In this document: positions 1 through 11,798 of the stretch, piece after piece
How the letters are laid out: each line of letters opens with the position of its first letter
Position numbering within the stretch: the stretch's first letter is position 1
DNA from: Cladopsammia gracilis
Taxonomy: Eukaryota > Cnidaria > Anthozoa > Scleractinia > Dendrophylliidae
DNA length: 64,000 nucleotides
Reading direction: 5' to 3'
Assembly: GCA_022457155.1 (NCBI GenBank)
Contig: JAJGOT010000707.1
Span: forward strand, 264,911 to 328,910
The notes under the pieces: model-generated
Database searches by the model: none
Seen by the model: only the letters and a program-made list of their open reading frames with translations
What the model was told of the DNA's origin: nothing
Translations under genes and position numbers: made by a program

Positions 1-546
1 TTAAGAAAACTGGATCTCTCTCTTTTGCAGTTATACCACTTAAATATGAAGACCATCCAATCGATATCATGATTGATGGGAAAATGAAGATTTTTTAACA
101 TGAAGGGATTGACAATCTCAGAAGACAATCGAAAAAGGTTTGAAGGCATGGAGGAAGGGTTCGACAATGCGCAAATGAAAAAAAAACGGCGCTTAAAAAG
201 CTTAATCCAAAGTTTGCAAACTTTCAAAGCAACGGTCTTTGTATTATCAAAACAGATGCAAGTGAATTTCCAAAGGTTTGTTCTAAACTTTATACGGATA
301 AAAAACGAAAAAAATAATTGCGTTTTCCACAAATTAGTTGGTGAAAGATCAAAAACGCAATTCGACCCCAACGACATCATTGGCGTCCCTTTTCAAGGAA
401 CCATTGTTATGAGACTCGGGGGTTTTTTAGGACATATCAAGTCCATTACATTTGTTGCTAAGGTCGTTTTGATAAAGGAAATTTTGAAACCTAAATCATT
501 TGTTGATGACTTAGATGATGTTGATGATGAGGTTGATATTGAATAA
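1..546 (+). pseudogene. Decayed ORF fragment with acidic C-terminal tail
   Basis: An open frame from 100 to 546 (148 codons) ends in an Asp/Glu-rich tail (DDLDDVDDEVDIE). Other frames look more protein-like at its 5' side: bases about 27-98 read LKYEDHPIDIMIDGKMK before a stop, and about 200-320 read better in another frame. This suggests at least two frameshifts in an older gene whose start lies outside the window. The family is not recognised. The acidic tail and size suggest a small nucleic-acid-binding protein of a virus-like element, but that is inference. The next fragment lies on the opposite strand and converges with it. Confidence 0.35.
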
Positions 547-701
547 ATTATTAAAGGAAAAACCTTTAATAATTTAAACTTCAAACAATAAACAAACTCT
601 ATAATTAAATTCTGATTTGTAAAGAATCCCGTTCATTCAATGAGATAGTCTGTATTTTTTGTTATTTTCCACCTGTGGTTGATCTAATTTTTTTTACAAT
701 T

Positions 702-1028
702 TCAACTGTAATGCGTGGATAAAATTTTGGTTTTTATTCCAAATTTCAGCAAAACATACTTTAATTTACACTTAATAGGAATGATTAAATCATCATCATC
801 ACCATTAAATTTTATATATATAGCCGGATAACTCATAAATCCACTTAGGAAAAAACTTGAATGATTTCCAATCATTTGATGATTATTCATAGCAATATCA
901 GTCTGCATTACTATATTTCCATTTTCAAAGACAAAAGGAGAATCATACACACTGCTATCAACATCAGGTTGAAAACCTTTGACTCCATATATTATTGATT
1001 GGGCTGGCTTGTTGACAAGCCTGCCCAA
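702..1028 (-). pseudogene. Fragment of unknown, possibly virus-like structural protein
   Basis: 108 codons on the minus strand. The frame contains IIYGVKGFQPDVDSSVYD and later a short acidic run (NGDDDD). The codon pattern looks protein-like rather than random and the frame has no internal stop, but no domain is identifiable. From memory it resembles C-terminal parts of uncharacterised proteins of cnidarian virus-like elements, the same group suspected at 20560-20816. No signal peptide or membrane segment is visible. The start is uncertain because the frame probably continues upstream beyond a frameshift. Confidence 0.3.
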
Positions 1029-2333
1029 TATATAAAATGAACGTGCGCTGTTTCGTAGTCACTTATTGACACGCCGGGGGGGGGGGGGGGGGGGTCCGCC
1101 ATATGAAAATGACGGGGTGTCCTTTTAGAATTTCGTTAGATGGACATTGTTGAAAAGAAGTTGTATCGTTAAGAGCTACTAATTGTAAATTTTATGTGGA
1201 AGTCTCCCCCCCCCGGATTTTGGAGATTTGGGAGCAGATAAGTTAATATGTGGTGTAGGAGAAGTAAATGGGGATGTGCGTAGGCTAATAAATTGATTAA
1301 AAGGTTGTTTGTGTAAAGGGTATTCGTTTATAGCAGTGTGGGAGGAAAGCGTGAAGGGTGAATTGTCTTGTGAGCGTTTAAAGAGGTTTTAAAAGACACT
1401 GACCTATTTCTAGTAGCTGGTATGATTAAAAAGGGTGAAACCCGTACGAAAAATTATAGCCTGACATAGCGAGAATCCGGCCTGAAGTGATTTTTACGGC
1501 CTGCATTGAACGAGACAAAGTACGCCTAAAACGAGCCATTCTTCTCGGTCTTGTCTCTGCGATAATCTAGCCTGCATAACAGGCGTTATTGGGGGCGCTC
1601 AAGCGGGTTTTGGGGCGCGAGCGCGTAGCGCGAGACACGAGCGCGAAGCGCGACAACAAAGAGGTCTCGATTCTGCAGAGAAGAGAGTTTCTACACTAGA
1701 TAGAGCAGCCTAAATTAGTGGAAAGCTTTCTGCTTTGTAATACATGCAGAATTTGGGAAAGTATTCCCTCAATTTTGTTGGATCATACTGATCATTTGCA
1801 ATCTGATATTTCAACGAATTATGCTGATGGGGCCGTTTCCAATAACCAAGGGTAGACATCTGCCGTTGGGATCTCTAGTCTGTTGGGAAAAAAGGACTTA
1901 TGGTTTATTTGATAACATAACGCCCCGAAGAGTGAGAAGAGAGAATTTGAGGTGAGCAATTACATTGTACATGGAACATTAATGAAACGTGATTTTCTTC
2001 TATCGTTCATTGTTCTTTCAGTTATAAGATTTGCTGCTAAAAGCATAATCAATTTTGAATGACACAGGCTGGAAAACTTCAATTTTAATTAAATGAGAAA
2101 TAGAACATGATCTTTATGTCAACAATCACTTTGACCGAGGTCATGTCAAGGATGCTTATAAGTATTTGTTTTACACATGAAAAAATGAAGAAGCATTTAT
2201 TCAGATAACTTGTAATGCATTTGTTAGAGATGTTATGGCTTACATGTTATAAGCTTATTAGTATTTTGTGAAAGAAGGGGTACGTGACTCAGACAAAGTT
2301 TGCTTTCAGCTCAACGGCTCTGTATGAGCGTGA
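1029..2333. other. Gene-free stretch with homopolymer and GCGC-rich repeat
   Basis: No credible gene. It holds a poly-G run near 1076-1094, a short poly-C run near 1207 and a GC-rich block at about 1570-1655 in which GCGCGAGCGCG-type strings repeat as imperfect palindromes. That block begins TAGCCTGC like the 8-bp-duplicating MITE at 11799, so it may be an old related copy. The rest is AT-rich unique sequence. Confidence 0.5.
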
Positions 2334-2735
2334 CCCGGGGGGGTACTCCCTTATATGACCTATACGTACGGGGACGTGCCGCTGGACAGGGTATGGTTTT
2401 TGGGATTTTTATCCTTAACAGGGTATATAATTTAACGCGAGTCTGTCCTAAACAGGGTATGGTTCCAGTTAACGTAGCGCTTGTGGTGACTTCCCTTGTC
2501 GTGATTAGCATATTCATGCGAAGGTGAAGTCGTTTTCGTTTCAGATCCGTCTACTATTTTTTAAAGCTCAGATTAATAACCACGTACGAACGAGTCGTGT
2601 CCTAGACAGGGTACTAAAATAGAGGGTGTTGTTCTACACAGGGTAGGTATTTTCGTTTCTTTTTTGTCCTAAACAGGGTCAGGGTCTCAGACCCTCAACG
2701 GCACCCCTATACCCAAATATTGGTGAAGTTCCCCC
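2334..2735 (+). repeat. Dispersed GGGGGGTACTCCC repeat, copy 1
   Basis: Starts with a G-run and TACTCCC, followed by a GTGCCGCTGGACAGGGTATGG core, then several degenerate CTAAACAGGGTA-type lines, and ends near a C-run at 2727. The same core recurs at 3176-3310 and, inverted, at 24640-25105. It looks like a non-coding interspersed repeat with internal minirepeats. No TIR or target duplication was found. Confidence 0.65.
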
Positions 2736-3175
2736 CCCCCCTCCCCCGCCGGGGAGCGTGATGTGGTTTGGATATCAAAAACCGGTGAAATCAGCGGTAA
2801 ACGTGATTTGAACGTTTTGCGGGTTTCAAATACAATAAATACAAGGCGATGTTACATTAGGGTGTGAAAAACTGATTCAAGAAATGTAAATTTTGACTTA
2901 AAATTCAACAAATTATGTGACGAGGCTGCACGGTGAAATCCGATCATCGGACTTCCAATCTATTAGCCCTCACGCGATAAGAAAACATTTCATGACTTGT
3001 GCCCAGAGGCAAAGAGAAAAGTATTTTTTTTTGTATTCTTCTTATATGACTAAGATGTTTGCATCGCCAGCTTGAAAAAAGATGCGTAAATAGGTTACAA
3101 ATGATCTGTATTATCCCAAATTAACTGCCGTGTACCCAAATTTTAACTTTATACTAATAAGCAGTAGCTAAAAAA
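2736..3175. other. AT-rich stretch, nothing recognised
   Basis: Between two copies of the dispersed repeat. No open frame with protein-like composition, no inverted repeat and no RNA gene recognised. Confidence 0.5.
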
Positions 3176-3310
3176 AACCGGGGGGGGTCTCCCATATATA
3201 TAAGTTATACGGGTATGTGCCGCTGGATGGGATCGGGGTTTTGACCTTCTAGGTCTGAGATGGGGTCTTAGTTTTGCCCACTAAGTCTGAGATGGGGTAT
3301 ACTTTTTCCG
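3176..3310 (+). repeat. Dispersed GGGGGGTACTCCC repeat, copy 2 (short)
   Basis: G-run, then CTCCCATATATATAAG, then GTGCCGCTGGATGGG and repeated TCTGAGATGGGGT lines. Same order of elements as copy 1 but shorter and diverged. Confidence 0.6.
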
Positions 3311-3823
3311 TTCAATTTTCGAATTAACTGTTTTGTCATTTTTCCCGGTACATTTTTCATCTGGAACCGTGCCTGTGGAAGTTTCACTCGATTGAATGAG
3401 CGTGTAGTATACATTTATTATTATGGGAATAAACTGTTACTGTGCCGTTTATCGACACGCGTTCATACAAGCCAAGCAGAACAAAAGGTCCTGAAGATGA
3501 CAACGCGAATTTCTTTTTGAGCAAAAATCCTGTTTTAGAGTCTATATTCTGAGGGATACTGATTACATATTGTAAAGTTTGGAGAGTATATAGGCTGCAA
3601 TTGGATAAATTAGAGAGCTGCTTACTTCCGAGTATTCGTCCAACGCGTATATACTTTTCTATTACTACCTGCGGCCGCATAAACAGCATTAATAAACGCA
3701 TCCTTTCAGTTGAGCCGCAATGGACAAATTATCATTTCTTTTCACCATCATTGAAACCTGCCTTTTTTGGCCATGGACCACTTTACCGCTTGGTTCTACA
3801 TGCTTCGTTTCTAACGGCTCAGT
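3311..3823. other. Gene-free stretch
   Basis: Short overlapping open frames on both strands are not protein-like. No repeat structure seen apart from AT-rich tracts. Confidence 0.45.
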
Positions 3824-3905
3824 AGCCTGCGTGGCAAGCGTTCGAAGGGGAAGGGGGAGAATTGAGGCGCGCGATAACACGAAGGGCGCGCGAGGAAGGG
3901 GGGAA
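3824..3905 (+). repeat. Half copy of the TAGCCTGCGTGGCAGGCG foldback MITE
   Basis: GTAGCCTGCGTGGCAAGCG, then TTCGAAGGGGAAGGGGG and AGGCGCGCG, match one arm of the foldback element at 11799-11935. The other arm is represented only by a degraded GCGCGAGGAAGGGGG tail, so this is a truncated copy. Confidence 0.6.
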
Positions 3906-3989
3906 GGGGTTTTGTGTGTCTTACCCTTGGTATGACTTGGAGTCTTATATCAATGCATTTGCCCCAAACAAAACAAAACAAAACAATCC

Positions 3990-4480
3990 TGGTCCATTTG
4001 GTGTAGATTCGTCTAAAACTATTTGTGCTTCTTATAGCCAAGGAAATAGTGTTTTTTGGTTCTAATGTGGGTAGTCAGTGTGTAGCGATGAGTTTAACAG
4101 CTATATTGTATAATTTTAGTCGCATGATAACATGTGCGTCAGATCTTGTTGAAATTACGAATTTTGGTAATGAGTTGTATACTTATCTTTCTAATTTAAC
4201 ACAAAAAGAATGCCTTATGTTAACTGAAGTTCCTAATGTTGTTTGTATGGGAGAGTTAACTTTCAATTTATTAGAGTTAGTTATTATGGAAATGTACATT
4301 ATTTTAATGACAGTATAATAGAAGAGAGTTGTTTACTTTTGTTTGAGGCTTTTGAATCGTTATTACGTGATAATTGTAAGTCATTTATTTTGACAATAAT
4401 AATTTATACAGTCGCTATTTTTGAGAAAAGACTGGCAAGGGATCAGGGATGGTGTATTCAAAGTGTTTGATTCACATAGT
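3990..4480 (+). pseudogene. Papain-like cysteine protease domain, 5' part, interrupted
   Basis: Three frame-shifted pieces read as one protein. GSQCVAMSL (about 4070-4095) is a plausible nucleophile-Cys motif. It is followed by a helical segment (4100-4230), a hydrophobic core with SFILTI (about 4380) and FDSH just before 4480, an Asp-x-His pair expected for papain-fold proteases and deubiquitinases of the herpesvirus-tegument (C76-like) or OTU type. At least three frame changes are needed, so it is dead. The frame stops at 4480 where the 16 kb element begins, and the end of the domain, with CGTCVL, resumes at 20441. Proteins like this occur in cnidarian mobile elements (from memory). The exact family is uncertain. 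Confidence 0.5.
4475..4480. repeat. 6-bp target-site duplication, left copy (catagt)
   Basis: catagt directly precedes the inverted-repeat terminus AGTAGTATAGGGCC. The same hexamer directly follows the right terminus at 20415-20420. Confidence 0.75.
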
Positions 4481-4517
4481 AGTAGTATAGGGCCAGCAAA
4501 GATAAGCCCCGTTACGG

Positions 4518-4549
4518 CCTAGGTGCCTAGGTGCCTAGGTGCCTAGGTG
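4518..4549 (+). repeat. Tandem CCTAGGTG, four copies near the left end
   Basis: Four perfect 8-bp units. The right arm has three units (20354-20377). CCTAGG is palindromic, so the array could be a subterminal binding-site array (inference). Confidence 0.75.
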
Positions 4550-4839
4550 ATGACGTAGTTTGGTATAGGTAACTTATTAATATGTATTATCAACTGCCTA
4601 TACCTTTTGTGTTAATAAATGACTAGGGATAGTGCCTAGGTAAATCATTGATATGTACATAATTACATTCCACAGCCTTCTTAAAACAATGGGAACAATA
4701 GACCGGCCCAAACTTGCCCGCTCTATTCACACCCTGATTGGATCTTAAGATTTGTATTGTCTGTTTGAATAAAAAGCACAGATTTTTCGAAAGCATTATC
4801 ATTTCTGAGTCAACTTGAGCAAAGCGTATTTTTTCCAAG

Positions 4840-5520
4840 ATGTTTCCATTCTTTCAAGTCAAATCGAGCTCTAAACCTCTTCTGATAGACGAAATGCAAA
4901 AACTCCAGCGCAAAGATATGAATTGTATTGGAATGCTATGCTCAGGAAGTTGTGTAGAGAAGGCTTGGAATGAACTGACATGTGATTTTCAAAGTCTCAC
5001 TCGGCTGTTAGACGAACCCAAGTTAAATTTAGAGTTTCTTGCTGAATGTTTCAAGGAAGTAAGAAACCACGCTCACTCTTTGAGTGCCAGTTTATACCGT
5101 CACTCCTTGGTTTTTTATAAGAATCCCTATGGTAGACGCGACTGGATGCTGATTGTAGCGATATGGATAACCCTTCAAGATCGTATTGCTCAGTTGGAGC
5201 TGCAGCTGTTTGTAAACAAGACAGGAAAAGCACACCTAGCTTTGTTATCGTTACAGATCGAAAACCTAGTAAAGTAACTCAAAGCGTTGTGATTACGAAA
5301 GAGCGCGGGATCACAAAAGGACTACTATCAGAAGCCAAAGAAAGATGACCCTGAAAATGGAACCAGTGAAAAGCAAGGACTAAATGTCTTGGAGTCAATT
5401 ACCAAACACCAAGTCAAACCGAAAAAGCGAAAGCTGTCAACATTGAATGTTAAGATTCCCAAGCGACCAAAACTTCACAGACAACACGCAGTTGTCGAAA
5501 ATCGAAGTGATGAACTGTAA
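4840..5520 (+). pseudogene. Left-arm copy of the basic unknown protein gene, two nonsense changes
   Basis: Collinear with the intact right-arm copy at 19380-20063. It lacks one codon near residue 15 and has an AAA-to-TAA change at 5275-5277. A TGG-to-TGA change follows a few codons later. The rest of the frame continues to a stop at 5518-5520. A polyadenylation-type AATAAA lies near 5587. It therefore encodes only the first 145 residues if expressed. The function is unknown; see the right-arm copy for domain content. Confidence 0.7.
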
Positions 5521-5615
5521 AACTTTGAGTCACTGAGAACTGATTTTGTAAAATTATTTCAAAATATGTTGTTCATTTCTAGTATCAATAAACCATTAAT
5601 ACGTAAATCTATTTT
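5448..5615 (+). repeat. 3' end of the basic-protein gene, first of two local copies
   Basis: AAGATTCCCAAGCGACCAAA through the stop codon and 3' flank reappears with a few differences at 6015-6180. The same local duplication is present in the right arm, so it predates the arms' separation. Confidence 0.75.
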
Positions 5616-6014
5616 ATATTTGTATGTGCTTTAAGTTTTGAGAACAGGACTTTCCGGTAGCTTCAAATCTCCAACTTTTAATTATGCGAACTTACACTGA
5701 ACTAAATTTGCATGGAAAATTAGCACCTCGGAAAATTAGCACCTCGGAAAAATAAACAAGGCAACCAATTACATGCGCGCGCTAAAACAATTAACCCAGA
5801 CTTTGTTAAGGTCAAACTATATTTATTGATAACAAACAACTTCATAATTATACAGGCAATTTAAACGCTTAGTTGGAAAGGAAAAAAAACAGAGTTGGTT
5901 TAGTCTTTTTCATCTGGAAGAGCTTGTTTGACAAACAATGATCGATTGAGTAAGATTTTTCGCTTATCGATTCGAGGCAATGAAATCCTTCTGTCTTTTT
6001 TGTTGGGTTCTTAA

Positions 6015-6180
6015 GATTCCCAAGCGACCAAAACTTTACAGACAACACGAAGTTATCGAAAATCGAAGTGATGAACTGTAAAACTTTGAGTCACTGTGAA
6101 CTGATTTGGTAAAATTATTTCAAAATATGTTGTACGATTCTAGTATCAATAAGCCGTTTATGCGTAAATCTATCAATATT
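6015..6180 (+). repeat. Second local copy of the gene's 3' end
   Basis: About 165 bp repeat of 5448-5615, comprising the last about 24 codons, stop codon and 3' flank. Not a gene on its own. Confidence 0.75.
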
Positions 6181-7670
6181 TGTGTGCCTGTCAATATTAT
6201 TTGTCCTTCCTTTACTACTTAGAAAACCTGATAAGAGGGTTTTACTAACATGAATCACGGTTGTGGGAAATTAAACCCACATCAAGCTTATAGCGACTTA
6301 AATTCTTACCCCTTTACTCCAAACTTATTCCAACACCCTCTATTTTGATCAGAAATCAATAAAGCGATCGAAGTTATTTTTAATTCAACCACCATGACAA
6401 TGTCGGCTTACTTGGATAAATTTCATCAGAAATTATTCATCTCTTTTTTCAGTAACTAACCTGCAAAGCAGCATCTCCTCCACACCATGTAAAGTGAAAG
6501 TTTGATTTCAACAGGATAAAACTGTTTACAAAATTAAAATTAAATTAAATTTATCGCTAATTTATCAAACAATTGAGGCCACAAGGGCCTCGGAAGACCA
6601 AACCCAATATATTTAGCGGGTGTGTTTACTGAGAACGCAGGCCTTACGGGGAGACGTGTTTTCTTTCTTTTTTCCCGCTGCCTCCTGAAAAGTTTTTATT
6701 TAATAACCCAAGAAGTAATTGAAAAGCGCGATGCTTGCAAAAAAAACCCCAAATTTATAGTAGATTTTCTTTTCAAATATGTTTATTAACCATACAAATC
6801 TGTTTGCAAAGTGACATTTATGTCTATTTCGAGGGCCTCGAGGGCCAAACGGGCCGCTTTTGAGGTGTGTTTTCCCTGGGATCGCGTGGGGGATCTCGCG
6901 TAAAGGTCGCATTTTGTTTAAACACTTTGATTTATTCCCTGTGAATGAATCGGATAAGGCTCTTAGATTATAACATTACTTCAAATTTCCGTTAAAAAAC
7001 CAATTCTCTTTTGAGCGCATTTTTTCTGTCATCACAATCCTTGAACCGCGGGTGACTTTTACTGGGAATATTGAAGAGGTCTTTGCCTTTCTCGATTCGG
7101 TAAGTTGTTTTCCATCTCAAACTTAGTTTTAAAGCTTTGTAGAACTAAGCTTCCTTCACTGTTCAACAAGTTTAAATTATGCGAATAGACTTGACCGAAA
7201 GGGTTTCAACCAAGCGTAATACCCACAGGGAGTTTAATTAATTTCACTGAACTTTAATTAATCTCGAATTGTCCTTTCCATTACAGTTTTCGATTACTGA
7301 GTTGCAAGAAATCGGGGGTGTGGAAAAGATTTCGCTTAGTAATGTAAGTAATTCCATCGTTGTGTTGATCAAAAATAAACAAAACTGTTTGCAAAACTAA
7401 ATTTATCGTTAATTAAACTCGAAACAACAGCCAAAAACGCCAAAAGCGCCAAAAAAACGCTACGTTTTAGCGGTGTGATTCGGGGGATCGCGCGTGAGAA
7501 GGAGTGTGGAGTTCGCGCGCATTGAACGTCTCGGGGTAATCTTTAGTCGTAGGAAGTTGCTTTGAGTATCTATACCGCATTAGTGTAAAAAACTTTAAAA
7601 CTCTATAATATAATAACTCGCGTAAAAATATACGAATGTGGGTTACGACGGTTATGATGCGCTGTGTGGA

Positions 7671-8155
7671 GGTTCACACAAGTTAATTTCTCTTTGCTGC
7701 TAATTCTGCTCCCTGATTTACGGATCGTGGATCTCAGAGACAACCCTTTTAAGTGTGAAAGAGCCTACGACAATCTTTCACTCAAAATTATTTCAGACTG
7801 TGTTACTACTACGAGAGCTGTTATGGCTACGAGCAGCTCCACTTCCAAACACAGATCGACTATCGCTACGTCCACACTCACCACCAAGCAGAGATCAACG
7901 ATCGCTACGAGCAGTCCCACTACCAAGAACAGATCGAGTCCACAGCCTAGAAACCATGAGAAGCACAGGAACTATTTAACTGTCTTACTTTTCAGTTTAA
8001 TTTCCATCCCACTGATAGTTATTTGTTTGCGCGTGATAATTAAACTATGGAATGTTAGGCGTAGAAAGCAGTTACAAAGATCATTTGAACTGATTCCTTT
8101 AAATTCAGAAGATAGTGACGAGAAAGATGTCATATTCGATGACACGGAACTCTGA
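7671..8155 (+). pseudogene. LRR membrane protein gene, left copy lacking its 5' end
   Basis: Matches the right-arm gene from the LRR onward: LPDLRIVDLRDNPF, a Ser/Thr/Lys-Arg stalk with three near-repeats, one hydrophobic helix and an acidic tail ending FDDTEL. Compared with the right arm, 458 bp (right-arm positions 16787-17244) are replaced by one base at 7670/7671. This removes the signal peptide and N-terminal cap, and no ATG start remains in frame. Confidence 0.7.
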
Positions 8156-8298
8156 ATGTACTGAACGTATTCTTACTACGTATACGGTTATGTTTTCCAA
8201 CCTCTTCACGTTAAATGGTAATTAATTATTGTTCTCGGTTTGATAATTTTGATTCGTTGGTCCACTTACATGGTTTAATTCACCCTTTGATTATATTT

Positions 8299-8448
<150 letters not shown>

Positions 8449-8451
8449 AGA

Positions 8452-8688
8452 TGAAAAGGCACATTTGTAACCTTTTTATGGCACTTTGGTAACCCATATG
8501 GCACTTTGGTAACTCTATGTGGCACATTGGTAACTCGCTGTGGCACATTGGTAACTCGCTGTGGCACATTGGTAACACAATATGGCACATTAGTAACCCA
8601 ATATGGCACATTGGTAACCAAATATGGCACATTGGTAACTAACGTGGCACATTGGTAACTAACGTGGCACATTGGTAACATTGCCACG
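8452..8688. repeat. 21-bp minisatellite TGGCACATTGGTAAC
   Basis: Ten or so units with constant TGGCACATTGGTAAC and a variable 6-bp remainder (TCGCTG, ACAATA, CCAATA and similar). The unit length is a multiple of three, so it produces a spurious repetitive frame on the minus strand. Isolated half-units (GTGCCAC next to TTAC) occur near 15290 and 15465 on the other side of the core. Confidence 0.9.
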
Positions 8689-9098
8689 TTATGATAAAGT
8701 TTGTAGTGTTTTAATTAAGTAGAAGTTCCGCTGGCATCTCGAGTGTTCTCCAAAATTCCCACATGCATAGTCAGAAGACTCGATGTATGCACAGCAGCTA
8801 AAAGCATGAACCAATTGTTTTACAACATAGCTAGGCCAGTGGAAATGAAGGGCGTAAACCGAACTGATAATGGCTATTCGCGCGATGGAAATAACACGTT
8901 AAGTTTGTTCATGCTATAAGAGTGCATAAGAAAAAGTGAACTTGAGCACTCTTGCGATGATGAATTTAATTTCGGCAAGAGAACATAAAGCTACTCTTGA
9001 TTTCGGGTATTTGCTAGGTATGTTATAAACAGTAGTTCACAGTACACCTGACCCTAAGACAACGCTGTATGCCTGTGGCTAGTTTGGCAATAGGTTTA
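8689..9098. other. Unique spacer in the element core
   Basis: AT-rich, no coding frame and no repeat recognised, ending at the TA that flanks the Tigger element. Confidence 0.5.
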
Positions 9099-9301
9099 CA
9101 GTGGAACCTCGATATAACGATGTTCCCGGTATAACGATCAACATTTGACAGCCCGGCAAATGTTACAGTAAATGCATGGAGAAAACTCCCGATATAACAA
9201 TATTCGATACAACGATATTCTCGATATAACGATCACAATCTGGCAGCCCAAAGATAAAATTTACCCTGATATAACGATAAAATCAATCATCAGCTGATGG
9301 A

Positions 9302-9661
9302 AAAATTGACGTTAAATTGTTGGAAATAAAGTCGAAATTTAAAATTTTTAAAAACCAGGTGCAAATATAATTTTAGTGTACAAATAAAATAGCCTGTTTT
9401 CGCTTTCAAATTTCCCGCGCGCCGCCATTTTGAATATTTGTGACGTGTTACGGTTGCTGCTATCGAATCGAAGTTCTTTTGTATGCAACAATAAGACAAC
9501 CGTAACACGTCGTAAATATTCAAAATGGTAGCGCGCGGGAAATTTGAAAGCGAAAATAGGCGATATTCATATCCATTTTTTTGTACACTAAAATTATATT
9601 TGCACTTACTTTTTAAAAATTTTTAATTTAGACTTTATTTCCAACAATTTAACGTCAATTT
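9302..9661. mobile_element. Foldback MITE inside the Tigger copy
   Basis: Near-perfect palindrome with arms of about 155 bp starting AAATTGACGTTAAATTG and a loop of about 40 bp near 9480. The related Tigger copy (around 13880-13905) runs across this position without it, giving an empty site. Confidence 0.75.
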
Positions 9662-9792
9662 GTTATAACAATGGAGGCTCCCTTTAACACTTGGAAATAT
9701 GTGACGTACTTTAATCATTGCATAAGGACTGTCATGTGTCTGTCAACAACTTGTTACGATAAGGAAGAGAGAATTTCTGCGCTCTCTTTCTT

Positions 9793-9866
9793 CGATGGAG
9801 GACGCTTTTTTGAGAGTCCAAAAAAATGAGCAAAGGCAATCAAAACTTGACGAATACTTTCAGTGA
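9793..9866 (+). pseudogene. C-terminal remnant of Tigger/jerky-like transposase
   Basis: A short frame reads SMEDAF then NEQRQSKLDEYFQ and a stop, like the KQ-x-x-x-DEYF tail that ends Tigger/jerky transposases. The second copy has the same tail on the minus strand at about 13700-13775. The DDE catalytic core is absent. Confidence 0.5.
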
Positions 9867-10606
9867 CAAATGGAACTTAGAAATGAACACTTATTTCAAA
9901 TGTTTAAGGTTTGTTATGCGTGCACACACCACAGTAAAAGGACCCTTAAAGTACACAGCATTACTAATCGAAGTTTATCAAAATTAATAGCCAAATGCGT
10001 GAACTCAAAGAAGAAACATTATACGGACAATGATCAAGTCGTTATTTCAAATGTTAAAGTTTTATAGTTTTACACTACACACAATACTGAAGTTTATCCT
10101 TGGAAAGATGGAAACCAAGTGTTGTACTGTACAAATCGTTTAGTAACAACGTGCAATAATAAATTACACAAAGAAATCAATGAAAAATAAATTATTAACA
10201 ATACCCCGATATAACGATATTTTTGGCTCTTTTCCCGAAAAAAAACACGTTATATCGGAAATAGCGTTCCTCTCAGATTCTAAAAATAGAATTGGCGCGC
10301 AGCATCATGGGATTGAAATGCGTACAAACATTCAAGAACTATGCAGGTAGCTACGAAAAAACAGGTGCTACGAAGCACTGTTCTTGGGTAAAACTCGACA
10401 ATTATCCACAACATGTACAGGAATCGCAAAAAGTGGTGTTTCCGAGGCAGCCATTTTGAAATATTTGTCCGCATTTCGATCCCACAATGCAATGCTGCCA
10501 AATATGACGTCATCTGGGCGGAACTCTATTCGTTATTACGATCTCCTGATATAACGATCTAATTCGTCGGTCCCTTGGCACATCGTTATATCGAGGTTCC
10601 ACTGTA

Positions 10607-11798
10607 TATGAATGGTCACATTATTTTGAATCACGTGATTCGCCACCAAAGTTTATACTTGTTGCCACTGACACTGAGTTTGTTTCAACCATGTTATATA
10701 AAAACCACATAAAACAAATAATGGAATACATGTCAATACAGTAGTTCCTAATTTAATAATGATTTTAAAATTTTAAATCTGCAATCTTAACAATTTTTAT
10801 GAAAGATTGTTTTATTGCAAAGGAAATTATTTTTAATAATCGGTCGAGTTACTTCAACAGGAACGATAAACTTTAATGAGATAAAGATATGAGCCTAATT
10901 CAGCACTTTGATTAAACGTAACTGAAGTCACGGGAAAGTTATAACAACAAAACATTAATGATTTTCAGAAACCAAAAATAAATTTGTAAGACTTAAAATA
11001 AGTGACTGGCATAAGGCATTGAAAACACAAAGCTAAAAAAGCGTTGAAGTACATGTATATTTAAAGTCCATTGATTTTCCTTGTTTGTAGAGCAGGTTGC
11101 TTTAGAAAATCAGTTATCACTCTTAAATTAGTTTTGAAAAATATTCTATGATCAATATCTATGATCAGCCACACCACAGCAACGATAAATAACTACGCAA
11201 TAAACAATTGAACCTTAAACACTTTGATTTAACGGTAAAGTCACGGGGATTAAGTCGGAACAAAAAAACAACCATTTTCAATTGTCTACAACTACTTCAA
11301 CTATATAAATTTCTACTCATTCATAGCTTAGAATAACTTAGAATAACTGACTCACATAAAGCTTTTAACACAACTGCCAGATTTTATTAAAATTTCAAGT
11401 CCCAGCGGAATTTTAAAACAATTGTACAAACTGAATAGCCTTTGATTCAGAGCATTTGGGTAGTTGTGTTAGATGAGGTCCTTGGGCAAATGGTCTATTT
11501 TTTCTAGTCGCACTTCCAGATACGAGAGATGGGTGTCTTGAGCTGTTTTGTTCTAATGCTTGCTTTTGACAATCCGTGCTATAAAGTGCCAATTCATGTA
11601 TGTACACTATGACTGTTATGCGCGCTTTATATAAGCTCGCTTTTGGACATGACATTATATTGAAATTAAAAGGCAGCATCATGAGGGCGAAACTTGAAAA
11701 CGTTGGGCCGACGTTTTCAAGTTTGATTCGGCAAATTCAAAAAGGCCGTCGAGAAGTGGACCTATTTGTTGAATCAAAAAATCCGTTTCGATAGCCGG
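10607..11798. other. Core of the 16 kb element, no gene seen
   Basis: AT-rich sequence with only short random frames. Two direct copies of CTTAGAATAA occur near 11330. Nothing else is identified before the 11799 MITE. Confidence 0.45.

Larger units (their letters stand above)
9099..10604 (+). mobile_element. Tigger/pogo-type DNA transposon derivative
   Basis: Termini CAGTGGAACCTCGATATAAC and its complement, flanked by TA at 9097-9098 and 10605-10606, as expected for the Tc1/mariner group. Further TATAACGAT motifs repeat inside both ends. Only the last codons of a Tigger/jerky-like transposase remain (9793-9866), so it is an internally deleted, non-autonomous copy. It contains a 360-bp foldback insertion at 9302-9661 that the second copy at 13214 lacks. 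Confidence 0.8.

Noticed and set aside
9870..10067. Frame starting MELRNEHLFQMF, also present inverted at 13362-13691
   Set aside because: It lies downstream of the Tigger transposase stop in both copies and reads as 3' non-coding DNA with differing frames.
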